Shown here: positions 13,797 to 20,233 of the stretch, in pieces
How the letters are laid out: every line of letters begins with the position of its first letter
Position numbering within the stretch: the first letter of the stretch is position 1
IMG/VR virus record: IMGVR_UViG_3300042898_001164
Location: 1-26,207 of that record
Source of the DNA: a virus
Strand: one strand, 5' to 3'
DNA length: 26,207 nt
Made by a program: the position numbers and the translations under genes
Notes under the pieces: generated by a model
Told to the model about the DNA's origin: nothing
The model's input: only the letters and a program-made list of their open reading frames with translations
Database searches by the model: none

Positions 13797-14121
13797 GTTC
13801 GTTGATGCGGACTGATAACTGGTTGTGACACGGGTGCGAATCCCGTCGCCTCCACCACAGATACATTAGCCTTTGAGTGCAGTCCGAAAGGATCAAGAGA
13901 TAACTTCAAAGACCTCATATAACCAAGCTAGTGTATCTTTGATGGGGGCGAATAGAATCGAGCAGCAGTGCCTAGGAATGTGGAGAACACGGTAAGAAAC
14001 GACCGCCAATCAGTTCAAAACGTACAAATGCTAACGATAATAGTGTTATGGAATCTTACGCTCTAGCAGCTTAAGTAATCCGGGGTTTTGGTAGTTTCCC
14101 TAGCAACAGAATAAACTGCCA
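13797..14121 (+). ncRNA. ssrA: Circularly permuted (two-piece) tmRNA gene
   Basis: tmRNA rescues stalled ribosomes and adds a proteolysis tag. The order here is permuted. The acceptor piece comes first: T stem ACGGG (13830-13834)/CCCGT (13842-13846), acceptor strand CGCCTCC (13847-13853), then A-CCA to 13857. An intervening segment of 86 nt follows. The coding piece starts GGGGGCG (13944-13950), which pairs fully with CGCCTCC and places a G-U at pair 3, the alanine identity element. P2 forms between coding GCAGCAGT (13962-13969) and acceptor ACTGGTTGT (13818-13826) with one bulge. The tag ORF GCT 14030 to TAA 14074 encodes ANDNSVMESYALAA. A pseudoknot follows: GGG 14083-14085 with CCC 14098-14100, and GGTAGTTT 14090-14097 with AAACTGCC 14113-14120. 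The outer ends are estimates. Two-piece tmRNA is known from Alphaproteobacteria and a few other lineages. Confidence 0.92.
13859..13938 (+). other. Intervening segment of pre-tmRNA with 12-bp closing stem
   Basis: AGATACATTAGC (13859-13870) pairs with GCTAGTGTATCT (13927-13938) over 12 bp with one U-G pair, directly next to CCA and a few nt before the coding piece. Inside, CTTTGA (13871-13876) pairs with TCAAAG (13906-13911), and TCC-GAAA-GGA (13883-13892) forms a tetraloop hairpin. The stem would stack near the acceptor helix and present both junctions for RNase cutting. Confidence 0.75.
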
Positions 14122-14148
14122 CCCACACACAAACACAGGATAAACAAT

Positions 14149-14391
14149 ATGACTAAAGACAATTCACCGTACTTTCTTCGCCTAGAACTTATTAAGATTG
14201 CTAAAGATATTCTTCTAGAAGATTACCAGAATAGCAAGCTGGCCAAAGAAAATGACTATTATGCACAGCGTGAAATCAACGATCGTAAGGGGATGCCAGT
14301 TGCGCCATTCCCTATTATCCCTTTCACAGTGACGCAAGAGGCCATCATCAAGTTGGCTACGGCCTTAAATGGCTTCGTTTCAAAGCAATAA
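14149..14391 (+). CDS. Conserved T4-superfamily protein of unknown function
   Basis: An 80-residue protein starts MTKDNSPYFLRLELIKIAKD and contains APFPIIPFTVTQEAIIKLATALNGFV. I recall closely similar short proteins (YFLRLELIKMAKEML... and a final helix LNDFVS) from T4-like cyanophages, where they are unassigned. The start is ATG 14149, with AGGA 10 nt upstream and 28 nt after the tmRNA end. No membrane segment is present. Confidence 0.8.
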   Translation: MTKDNSPYFLRLELIKIAKDILLEDYQNSKLAKENDYYAQREINDRKGMPVAPFPIIPFTVTQEAIIKLATALNGFVSKQ

Positions 14392-14416
14392 ATAAACCTA
14401 CATCATGGAGACTACA

Positions 14417-14659
14417 ATGAGTGAAGCTACAGCTACCAATGGCCAGCTTAAGGCTTTCCTAGAACGTATTGAACGTGTCGAGGAAGATATGGATGCTCTG
14501 AAGGAAGATCGCAAGTCGATCTACGATGAGCTAAAGGGTGAAGGCTATGATGCAAAAATTATGCGTCGAGTCGTGCGTCTTCGGAAGCAAGATCCGGCAA
14601 AACGTCAGATGGAACAAGCAGAAGTTGACTTGTATCTGGCGGACCTTGGAGAAGTATAA
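14417..14659 (+). CDS. gapR: GapR-like nucleoid-associated protein (DUF2312)
   Basis: The 80 residues match the DUF2312/GapR family: GQLKAFLERIERVEEDMDAL, then DELKGEGYDAKIMRRVVRLRKQDPAKRQ and a final LYLADLG. In Caulobacter, GapR is a small coiled-coil protein that clamps overtwisted DNA ahead of replication and transcription and stimulates topoisomerases. The family is centred on Alphaproteobacteria, so the gene is host-related. The start is ATG 14417, 6 nt after GGAG; ATG 14405 in frame has no such site. Lys/Arg residues of the central helix that would contact DNA are kept. It overlaps the next gene by TAATG. Confidence 0.92.
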   Translation: MSEATATNGQLKAFLERIERVEEDMDALKEDRKSIYDELKGEGYDAKIMRRVVRLRKQDPAKRQMEQAEVDLYLADLGEV

Positions 14660-14991
14660 TGAAGAAGACGTCGCTAACTAACTTTGATGCACCTACTGTC
14701 GTCCATAATGATCAGTTTAATATCCGATCAGACGACTATCTAGACGACTTAACTTTGAATAAAATTGTTGTTCTTCCACTTAGGAGACTACAGGGCAACG
14801 TTGAAAGTAAGACCGGCAAGGACACGACTATCATTGTCATTGCAGGTTCAGGATCAATGGAGGTTAACGGTTCGAGTGTACCAGTTTCAGTCGGCGATGT
14901 GCTATGCATTAAGTCAAATGAAATTTATACCGTCATTAATGACAGTCTCGAATCCGTTTTACAATTTGTTTCAGTCTACACTAAGAACTAA
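14659..14991 (+). CDS. Cupin-fold small protein
   Basis: A 110-residue protein has a single cupin-like barrel: LPLRRLQGNVESKTGKD near 38-54 replaces the usual G-x5-HxH metal motif. Next come IIVIAGSGSMEVNGSSVPV and VGDVLCIKSNEIYTVIND, the second cupin motif (G-D-x6-P-x-x-H-x-x-x-N) with its Pro and His lost. The missing histidines make metal-dependent catalysis unlikely; a binding or sugar-related role is possible but unproven. The start overlaps the gapR stop (TAATG). Confidence 0.72.
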   Translation: MKKTSLTNFDAPTVVHNDQFNIRSDDYLDDLTLNKIVVLPLRRLQGNVESKTGKDTTIIVIAGSGSMEVNGSSVPVSVGDVLCIKSNEIYTVINDSLESVLQFVSVYTKN

Positions 14992-15028
14992 GAAATAAAT
15001 TGACTTCCTCCCCATAAAGGAGAAGCAA

Positions 15029-15565
15029 ATGATTACTCTAAACTTTAAGTCAGAAGTAGCAATACTTCTGGCATTTTTAGCCATCGTCAGCATGCAAATC
15101 GCTGCATACAGATATGAATCACAAGTACCAATCGTGATATACGTTACTCAACCGGTCATGGTACCTACGCCGGTTGTTAATAAGACTCAACTTAAATGTC
15201 TTGCTGAAGCCATCTACTTTGAAGCACGAGATCAATCAATTCAAGGACAAAAAGCTGTTGGACACGTCATCGTGAACCGTACAAAGGAAGATCAATTCCC
15301 TAATACGGTCTGTGGTGTAGTCCATGAGAAGAAATCCGGACGTTGTCAGTTCTCATATTTCTGTGAAGGTCTTGGTGCACCTACTGATATTGATGCATAT
15401 AATCAAGCTAAGACAATTGCTCGGCAAGTTCTACATAGTGATCATGATATCACTAGTGGAGCTCTATTCTATCATACCAAGGATGTCCATCCTGTATGGA
15501 ATAGAAAGATGCAAAAGGTTGCAGATATAGGTGATCATGTTTTTTATAATTTAAAGGCGGTATAA
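15029..15565 (+). CDS. SleB-type cell-wall hydrolase with N-terminal membrane anchor
   Basis: A 178-residue protein. Residues 9-26 form a hydrophobic helix (signal anchor or cleaved signal), followed by a Pro/Val-rich linker. The Hydrolase_2 (SleB/CwlJ) domain runs from about 53: LAEAIYFEAR (58-67, catalytic Glu), GHVIVNR, FPNTVCGVV, CQFSYFC and GALFYHT. SleB proteins cleave peptidoglycan as lytic transglycosylases. The anchor suggests export through the Sec system, like a signal-anchor-release endolysin; it is the best endolysin candidate in the window. The start is ATG 15029 after AAAGGAGAAG. It is coupled to the next ORF by TAATG. Confidence 0.88.
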   Translation: MITLNFKSEVAILLAFLAIVSMQIAAYRYESQVPIVIYVTQPVMVPTPVVNKTQLKCLAEAIYFEARDQSIQGQKAVGHVIVNRTKEDQFPNTVCGVVHEKKSGRCQFSYFCEGLGAPTDIDAYNQAKTIARQVLHSDHDITSGALFYHTKDVHPVWNRKMQKVADIGDHVFYNLKAV

Positions 15566-15741
15566 TGCAAGCTAACGATGTACTTAATAAGACAGCTGAG
15601 GTACAATGGTGTTGGGACAGATTTGACAACATCCTATTTGTTTTGAATGATAATGAATTATCTGATACTTACAAACTAGACTATGTCAAATATTTTGTTA
15701 AAATGGGACTCAAGGGTCGCCAAGATGAAAGAGAGACCTAA
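15565..15741 (+). CDS. Small protein of unknown function (58 aa)
   Basis: A 58-residue ORF begins MQANDVLNKTAEVQWCWDRF and ends GRQDERET. It overlaps the hydrolase stop at its start and the gp33-like start at its end (both TAATG). It is probably a helical soluble protein. No family is recognised. Confidence 0.65.
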   Translation: MQANDVLNKTAEVQWCWDRFDNILFVLNDNELSDTYKLDYVKYFVKMGLKGRQDERET

Positions 15742-15968
15742 TGGCTATTAGTACTAAGGCTCGTGATTTTTATGAGGCCATCGAGAATTTGGTATGGAAG
15801 CATGACATGGAATATATTGATGCTATCGTCATGCACTGTGAGAAGCATAATATTGAGATCGAGAGTATCGTGAACCTTATTAAAAACAATGAGAACTTTA
15901 AGAGTAAGGTTCAAATTGAAGCTGAAAACTTAAACTACCTACCAAAGACTGCTCGATTGGATTTTTAA
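15741..15968 (+). CDS. 33: Late transcription coactivator (gp33-like)
   Basis: In T4, gp33 bridges the host RNA polymerase beta-flap and the sliding clamp to activate late promoters with gp55. The 75 residues include MEYIDAIVMHCEKHNIEIESI and KVQIEAENLNYLPKT, a pattern close to gp33 proteins of T4-like phages (T4: EKIQSEAIDENLL). The C-terminus ARLDF resembles the T4 gp33 end TNTLDFLL, the clamp-binding motif. It lies directly before gp59 and near gp32, matching the T4 gene neighbourhood. The presence of TATAAATA boxes in this window fits a working late-promoter system. Confidence 0.85.
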   Translation: MAISTKARDFYEAIENLVWKHDMEYIDAIVMHCEKHNIEIESIVNLIKNNENFKSKVQIEAENLNYLPKTARLDF

Positions 15969-15969
15969 T

Positions 15970-16554
15970 ATGGAAGCCTATGACGCATACCAAATGTGTT
16001 TGGCTCTCAAGAGGCACTTTACTCTTGGTAGCACGTATGACTTCATAAAGTATAACGGTAAGACGAATGCGTCTAAGACGTCGTTCGATACTCGGAAGGA
16101 TAAGTACTCCTTCCATAAGTTATCTAAGAAGGATCATCCCCTTCATTTTATGATAGCTAATATTATTGAATATGGTCCATCGGTGTGGATCGGCGATATG
16201 GTCACTGACTCAAAGTATGAGGAGACTTATACTAAGTGGCTAAAGCGTCGAGAGTCTATCAGCTATATCTTTAAGTCTGACTTAGAGAACTTAGATGGTG
16301 ACTTCGAGTCTAACTTCGTCATCGCCGATGGACAATATCCTAAGCTACTTCAACTCTATATGAAGAAGCGTATATGCATCGAGACCTTGATCATATTGAA
16401 TGACATCCTCAAGTTCATTCCTCAGTGGAATAAACAGATCGAAGATACCATCATGTGGCCAGATATATATAATACATGCATCAAATACCGGCCATTCATG
16501 GAATATGATAAGGCCAAATTGAAGAAGATTGCTCTACAAACTTTATACGTATAG
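15970..16554 (+). CDS. 59: Helicase loader (gp59-like)
   Basis: gp59 loads the gp41 helicase onto forked DNA covered by gp32. The 194 residues start YDAYQMCLALKRHFTLGSTYDFIKYNG and contain TRKDKYSFHKLSKKD and KWLKRRESISYIFKSDLENL, matching the conserved N-terminal DNA-binding and C-terminal helicase-binding regions of gp59 as I recall them. T4 gp59 has about 217 residues. It starts 1 nt after the gp33-like stop. Its partners gp41 (7779) and gp32 (16750) are both encoded here. Confidence 0.93.
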   Translation: MEAYDAYQMCLALKRHFTLGSTYDFIKYNGKTNASKTSFDTRKDKYSFHKLSKKDHPLHFMIANIIEYGPSVWIGDMVTDSKYEETYTKWLKRRESISYIFKSDLENLDGDFESNFVIADGQYPKLLQLYMKKRICIETLIILNDILKFIPQWNKQIEDTIMWPDIYNTCIKYRPFMEYDKAKLKKIALQTLYV

Positions 16555-16620
16555 AATGGAGATACATGGTTAAATTGACTATCAATAAAGCCGCTAAGAA
16601 TCACTATATATATAATATGG

Positions 16621-16695
16621 GCGGATGTAACTCAGTGGTAGAGTGTCAGCCTTCCAAGCTGTTCGTCGCAAGTTCGAACCTTGTCATCCGCTCCA
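16621..16695 (+). tRNA. tRNA-Gly (anticodon UCC)
   Basis: A full cloverleaf is visible. Acceptor stem GCGGATG (16621-16627)/CATCCGC (16685-16691); D arm ACTC-AGTGGTA-GAGT; anticodon stem TCAGC/GCTGT with loop CTTCCAA, anticodon TCC; T arm GCAAG-TTCGAAC-CTTGT with a normal TTCGAAC loop. The discriminator T and CCA are encoded (16692-16695). The codon read is mainly GGA. It lies alone between gp59 and gp32. Confidence 0.96.
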
Positions 16696-16749
16696 TATAG
16701 TACTACATAAACATACATTGCAATATAACAACATACACGGAGAACTACT

Positions 16750-17685
16750 ATGACTATGGACTTCAATTCACTAAAGCGTTCCAGCCAATCTTCGCTATCG
16801 GCTCTAACGAAAGAGATCTCTAAGATCAATACTCCTAATTCAAAGCCTGGTGAAGATACCCGCTTCTGGAAGCCAGAAGTTGATAAGGCAAAGAACGGTT
16901 CTGCTACGATCCGTTTCCTTCCTGCACCAGCCGGTGAAGATATGCCATTCGTACGTGTCTGGGATCATGGTTTCCAAGGTCCTACAGGTAAGTGGTATAT
17001 CGAGAAATCACTAACCGCAATCGGTCAGCCTGATCCAGTTGCTGAGTATAACTCAGAGCTCTGGAATATCTCAGATGACGATAACTCGCCTACTCGTAAG
17101 CAGGCACGGGCTCAAAAGCGCCGTCTGCACTTTATATCAAACATCCTTGTTATCTCTGATCCTGCTAATCCTGCTAATGAAGGTAAGGTATTCCTTTACC
17201 AGTACGGCAAGAAGATCTTTGATAAGCTCAATGATTTGATGAACCCTCAATTTGCTGATGAAGAGGCCGTCAACCCATTTGACCTATGGAGTGGTGCAAA
17301 CTTTAAGCTTAAGATCCGTCAAGTTGAAGGCTATCGTAACTATGATAAGTCTGCCTTCGATGCACCTTCACCTGCTGATCGTGATGACGACCGTCTTGAA
17401 GCTATCTGGAAGAGTGAATACGCTCTAAAGGAATTTGTTGATCCTAGCAAGTTCAAGAGCTATGATGAACTTAAGACTAAGTTGAACTTGGTACTTGGCA
17501 ATACTGGCTCTGGTCAGATTACTCGTGCAGAGAACATCAAGCTACCACAATCATCTGCTCCGGTCTTTAAGGCTAAGGAAGCAGCTCCTGCTGCAGTCGC
17601 AGAGGATACGGTGCCTTGGGCAACGGATGATGATGAAGATCTATCCTATTTCGAGAAGCTAAAGAAGTTAGCTGACGAAGACTAG
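16750..17685 (+). CDS. 32: Single-stranded DNA-binding protein (gp32-like), cysteine-free
   Basis: gp32 coats single-stranded DNA and organises replication, recombination and repair. The 311 residues show the family pattern: an N-terminal cooperativity segment (FNSLKRSSQSSLSALTKEI, with an R/K-S-S type LAST-like motif), then core ATIRFLPAPAGEDMPFVRVWDHGF, TGKWYIEKSLTAIG and QKRRLHFISNILVI. An acidic C-terminal tail (DDDEDLSYFEKLKKLADED) matches the partner-binding tail. T4 gp32 holds a zinc ion through His64 and three cysteines; no cysteine occurs anywhere in this protein, so the zinc site is absent. The start is ATG 16750 after GGAG. A strong terminator follows. Confidence 0.95.
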   Translation: MTMDFNSLKRSSQSSLSALTKEISKINTPNSKPGEDTRFWKPEVDKAKNGSATIRFLPAPAGEDMPFVRVWDHGFQGPTGKWYIEKSLTAIGQPDPVAEYNSELWNISDDDNSPTRKQARAQKRRLHFISNILVISDPANPANEGKVFLYQYGKKIFDKLNDLMNPQFADEEAVNPFDLWSGANFKLKIRQVEGYRNYDKSAFDAPSPADRDDDRLEAIWKSEYALKEFVDPSKFKSYDELKTKLNLVLGNTGSGQITRAENIKLPQSSAPVFKAKEAAPAAVAEDTVPWATDDDEDLSYFEKLKKLADED

Positions 17686-17707
17686 ATTCCTGGAAGGGAG
17701 ATGAAGA

Positions 17708-17734
17708 GGGGCAGCGAAAGCTGCCCCTTTTTTT
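17708..17734 (+). terminator. Strong rho-independent terminator after gp32
   Basis: A perfect 8-bp stem GGGGCAGC (17708-17715) / GCTGCCCC (17720-17727) with GAAA loop and seven T residues. It lies at the junction with the convergent minus-strand gene ending at 17733. On the minus strand the hairpin lacks a T run, so it mainly stops plus-strand transcription. Confidence 0.95.
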
Positions 17735-19817
17735 ATGTGAAGGTACGTAGATCTAATGAACCACGTGGGCCTAATGTAGGCATGCTGACCGATGGAGGTG
17801 TAGAAGTCGTTGAAGAGCTTGGAGCATTGATGTTGACCATAGGGGCCTTAGCTTCTGACTTTGCATCTCTAGCTGCAGCATTCTTCTTATTCGCTTGTGT
17901 CAGCTCTTGGGTCTGAGGTGTAGGTCCATCAGATTTAGCTTGCATTGCTTGTGACTCTTGTGTTTCAGCAGGTTCACCAGGTTTACCGGCCTTTTCAGGT
18001 TGTTTACCTTCACCTTTTAGACGTTCTGCAGCTGCAAGCTTCTTGGCATCTTTACCCTTCTTGTAGTGTTTATATGCTTTGTATCCTAGGAAACCAACAC
18101 CAGCAATTGCAGCAGCACCAAGGATCCAAGGTGCAGCAGCCACAGCGGCGGCACCCAATCCAGCGGCTGCAGCACCAGCACCAGCTGCGGCTGCAGTTCC
18201 GCCGGCAGCTAATGCAGCTCCACCAGCTGCAGTTCCACCAGCAGCTAACGCAGCTCCACCAGCAAGAGCAGCACCTTCAGCAACTACTGCACCACCAGCG
18301 AGCGCTGCACCAGTACCAGCTGCAGCAGCTCCGCCAGCAAGAGCAGCACCCTCGCCTGCAGCCACGGCTCCACCGGCCATGCCACCACCAGGTGGCATCT
18401 TGATACCTTGGCTAAATTTAGGTCTCTTAAGATCTTTTAATTTCTCTAGAGCTGCACGTTTTTGATTAGGTGGAAGTTTCTCTACGGCTTCAGCAGGACT
18501 TTCACCAGTAGGTGTCCTGCTAAGGCGCTTTGCTGGACGTCTACCTGCACGTCTACCACGTCTAGATCTACGTGATCGTCTTTGTTTCTTATCACCACGG
18601 TCTTCAGTTTCACGATCGCCTTGATCAGCGTGTTGTTGATTGCCTTGATCGTCTGTACCAGTTTCATCTTTAGTTGCAGGTAATGCGTCTTTGATAGCCT
18701 TTGATATAGCATCAGCAAGTTTATTGATGACGTCTGCAGCCATGCGATCGATATGGACTACAGTAGGTTTAGTGTGTTGTGTCTCAGACGCCGTAGGAGG
18801 CGCTGATGGTCCTCCAGGAGCAGTTGGTGCATTACCGTGTTCTTGATGGTACTCAGCTACTTTTTCTTTAGCTGCACGTTGACGATCCAATGCATTGAAT
18901 AACAATTTTGTAGGTGGCATCGCTTTCTCAAACGACTCGCGTAGTCTACCACCAGGTCCAAAGCCCATCTGTGCACGTATATCACTCATGATACCACCCA
19001 CGCGTGATTGTTCACGCACAGGACGTTCAGGTACTATAGTTGTAGGTGCTGGTGTTGCAACAGGCTCAGTAGCTTCTGAAGCGCGGACCATCTTACGGGT
19101 AGTTTCATTGTGATACCGTAATGTGCGCTCATTAAATGTGTAACCTGGTTTAATCGTAGGTGCAGTAGGTGTAGGCGCAACCGTAGGAGTAGCCGTAGTG
19201 GGTGTAGGAGTAGCTGTTTCAGGAGGCGCAGGTGGAGCAGAAGGATTACTTCTTTGTTGTTCACGTGCGTTATCTTGTTCAGCCCTACGTCTGTCTAGTG
19301 CCTTAAACAAGATTTTAGTCGGAGGCATAGCCTGTTCAAAGGACTCACGTAGTCTACCACCAGGTTTAAAGCCGAGTTGATCTGTTATACTCGTAAACAG
19401 ACTAGGTACTTCAGGTGCTGGTTGACGCTCTGCAGGTGCAATTGATGCAGCAGTGTCTTCTTTATCCTTTTGTTTAACACCCATGATCTCAATGAGAGAT
19501 TCGATAGATTTAGTTAACTCTTCAAGATGTTTGTTTAATTTATTATCAGTAGATTCTAATGCATGTACTTCTGAGTTTAACTTAGTATCAGTACTGTTTA
19601 ATTTCTTAATATCAGCATCAAGTTGACCAACACTACCTCCTCCTGCTGGAGAAGGTAGCGGTGTTATCACTGCAGTAGTAGCAGCTTTATCTTTAATTAA
19701 AGCAGCGTCAAGTACCTTGGCGAACGATGTGTCCACTGGTTTTTTAGTTTTTTTGTCTATCCAACCAGCGGTTGTCTTTATAAAGATCTGTCCGCCAAGA
19801 GTTATTGAGTTAGCCAT
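17733..19817 (-). CDS. Large repeat-rich virion protein candidate (possible tape-measure/hub protein)
   Basis: A 694-residue protein of modular build. It has an N-terminal segment (MANSITLGGQIFIKTTAGWI), a coiled coil at about 64-114 with repeated LNSTDTKLNSE / LESTDNKLNKH, and a duplicated unit at 140-180 and 276-316 sharing GGRLRESFE and AMPPTK. Between and after these lie Pro/Thr linkers, then a Lys/Arg-rich patch (411-430) and an Ala/Gly-rich hydrophobic stretch at about 477-575 with GxxxG patterns and WILGAAAIAGVGFLGY. A disordered Pro/Ser tail ends it. I do not recognise the family. It heads toward the hub genes 51 and 26, so a tail or hub role is inferred; coiled coil plus hydrophobic segment would suit a tape measure. 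The start overlaps the holin-like stop (TAATG). Confidence 0.8.
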   Translation of the reverse strand: MANSITLGGQIFIKTTAGWIDKKTKKPVDTSFAKVLDAALIKDKAATTAVITPLPSPAGGGSVGQLDADIKKLNSTDTKLNSEVHALESTDNKLNKHLEELTKSIESLIEIMGVKQKDKEDTAASIAPAERQPAPEVPSLFTSITDQLGFKPGGRLRESFEQAMPPTKILFKALDRRRAEQDNAREQQRSNPSAPPAPPETATPTPTTATPTVAPTPTAPTIKPGYTFNERTLRYHNETTRKMVRASEATEPVATPAPTTIVPERPVREQSRVGGIMSDIRAQMGFGPGGRLRESFEKAMPPTKLLFNALDRQRAAKEKVAEYHQEHGNAPTAPGGPSAPPTASETQHTKPTVVHIDRMAADVINKLADAISKAIKDALPATKDETGTDDQGNQQHADQGDRETEDRGDKKQRRSRRSRRGRRAGRRPAKRLSRTPTGESPAEAVEKLPPNQKRAALEKLKDLKRPKFSQGIKMPPGGGMAGGAVAAGEGAALAGGAAAAGTGAALAGGAVVAEGAALAGGAALAAGGTAAGGAALAAGGTAAAAGAGAAAAGLGAAAVAAAPWILGAAAIAGVGFLGYKAYKHYKKGKDAKKLAAAERLKGEGKQPEKAGKPGEPAETQESQAMQAKSDGPTPQTQELTQANKKNAAARDAKSEAKAPMVNINAPSSSTTSTPPSVSMPTLGPRGSLDLRTFT
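18870..18992 (-). repeat. Internal duplication, copy 2 (within the 694-aa gene)
   Basis: Encodes residues 276-316 and is nearly identical over its core, at DNA level too (ACGTAGTCTACCACCAGGT-type stretch on the plus strand), to 19278-19400. It is an in-gene duplication of about 41 codons. Confidence 0.8.
19278..19400 (-). repeat. Internal duplication, copy 1 (within the 694-aa gene)
   Basis: Encodes residues 140-180, with GGRLRESFE and AMPPTKILFKALDR; the partner copy lies at 18870-18992. Confidence 0.8.
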
Positions 19818-20071
19818 TAGCCATTTGATCCATCATCTTTAGTGATATTTTTAGGTGCAAACTTCTCTAGTCCAGTGAATCCTAATCCAGCAATGACGAT
19901 ATACATAATCGCATTGAAGATGAACTCATCGATCTTGTACCCACCGAATAGATTAGCCAAAAATCCAGTAGCCATTAGAATGACACATAGAATAGTGACT
20001 AGACGCTTAGATGATACTTGTCCATCTACATCTGACATCATCTCTTTAATTGTAGCTTTGATTCCGTTCAT
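19817..20071 (-). CDS. Holin-like two-helix membrane protein
   Basis: An 84-residue protein with two hydrophobic helices at about 24-43 (LVTILCVILMATGFLANLFG) and 50-68 (FIFNAIMYIVIAGLGFTG), an N-terminal charged segment and a polar, charged C-terminal tail. Size, two helices and tail charge fit small class II-type holins, which form lesions that release endolysin, but no family signature is certain. It is coupled to the large virion protein gene by TAATG. It starts at an ATG preceded on the minus strand by AGGAA. The SleB hydrolase at 15029 could be its lysis partner. Confidence 0.65.
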   Translation of the reverse strand: MNGIKATIKEMMSDVDGQVSSKRLVTILCVILMATGFLANLFGGYKIDEFIFNAIMYIVIAGLGFTGLEKFAPKNITKDDGSNG

Positions 20072-20080
20072 TGTATGTTC

Positions 20081-20233
20081 CTATGCTTGAAGGCGGTTGT
20101 TTTCTTCCTCAATATATTGTTGTAGCATAGCAACGTAGATATCACGTTCAAAGGGTATTAAGTCTTCAACTTCAGTTATGGAATATTTATGATACTGAAG
20201 CAGATTAAATGTTAAAACGTAGTAATTAGCCAA
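20081..20233 (-). CDS. 51: Baseplate hub assembly catalyst (gp51-like), non-ATG start
   Basis: On the minus strand after gp26 a frame reads LANYYVLTFNLLQYHKYSIT then EVEDLIPFERDIYVAMLQQYIEEENN and ends at TAG 20081-20083. The P-F-E-R-D-I-Y motif is the hallmark of gp51 in T4-like phages, where it helps gp26 and others assemble the baseplate hub. No ATG precedes the conserved part in frame. TTG at 20231-20233 gives 50 residues, and an ATT at 20246-20248 is another option just after the gp26 stop. Small size and lack of ATG make it easy to miss. The order 26-51 matches T4. Confidence 0.8.
   Translation of the reverse strand: MANYYVLTFNLLQYHKYSITEVEDLIPFERDIYVAMLQQYIEEENNRLQA

Noticed and set aside
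13801-13857. Acceptor piece taken as a stand-alone tRNA
   Set aside because: It has a T arm and CCA end but no anticodon or D arm; its 5' partner strand lies 87 nt downstream, which is explained by a permuted tmRNA.
14387-14394. AATAAATA before gapR as a late promoter
   Set aside because: It overlaps a stop codon, deviates from the exact box, and lies very close to the next start; weak support.
16575-16616. TTGACT and TATAAT upstream of tRNA-Gly as a sigma-70 promoter
   Set aside because: The spacing is about 30 nt, too long for a working promoter; AT-rich stretch only.
16566-16700. A 44-codon ORF with a good GGAG site (ATG 16566) reading through tRNA-Gly
   Set aside because: Two thirds of it is the tRNA sequence, so the protein is most likely an accident; the start may be a relic of a small gene.
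17945-18465. Long plus-strand ORFs opposite the 694-aa gene (Gln/His- or Ala/Pro-rich)
   Set aside because: They are antisense shadows of the Ala/Gly-rich repeat region and have no ribosome binding site or family resemblance.
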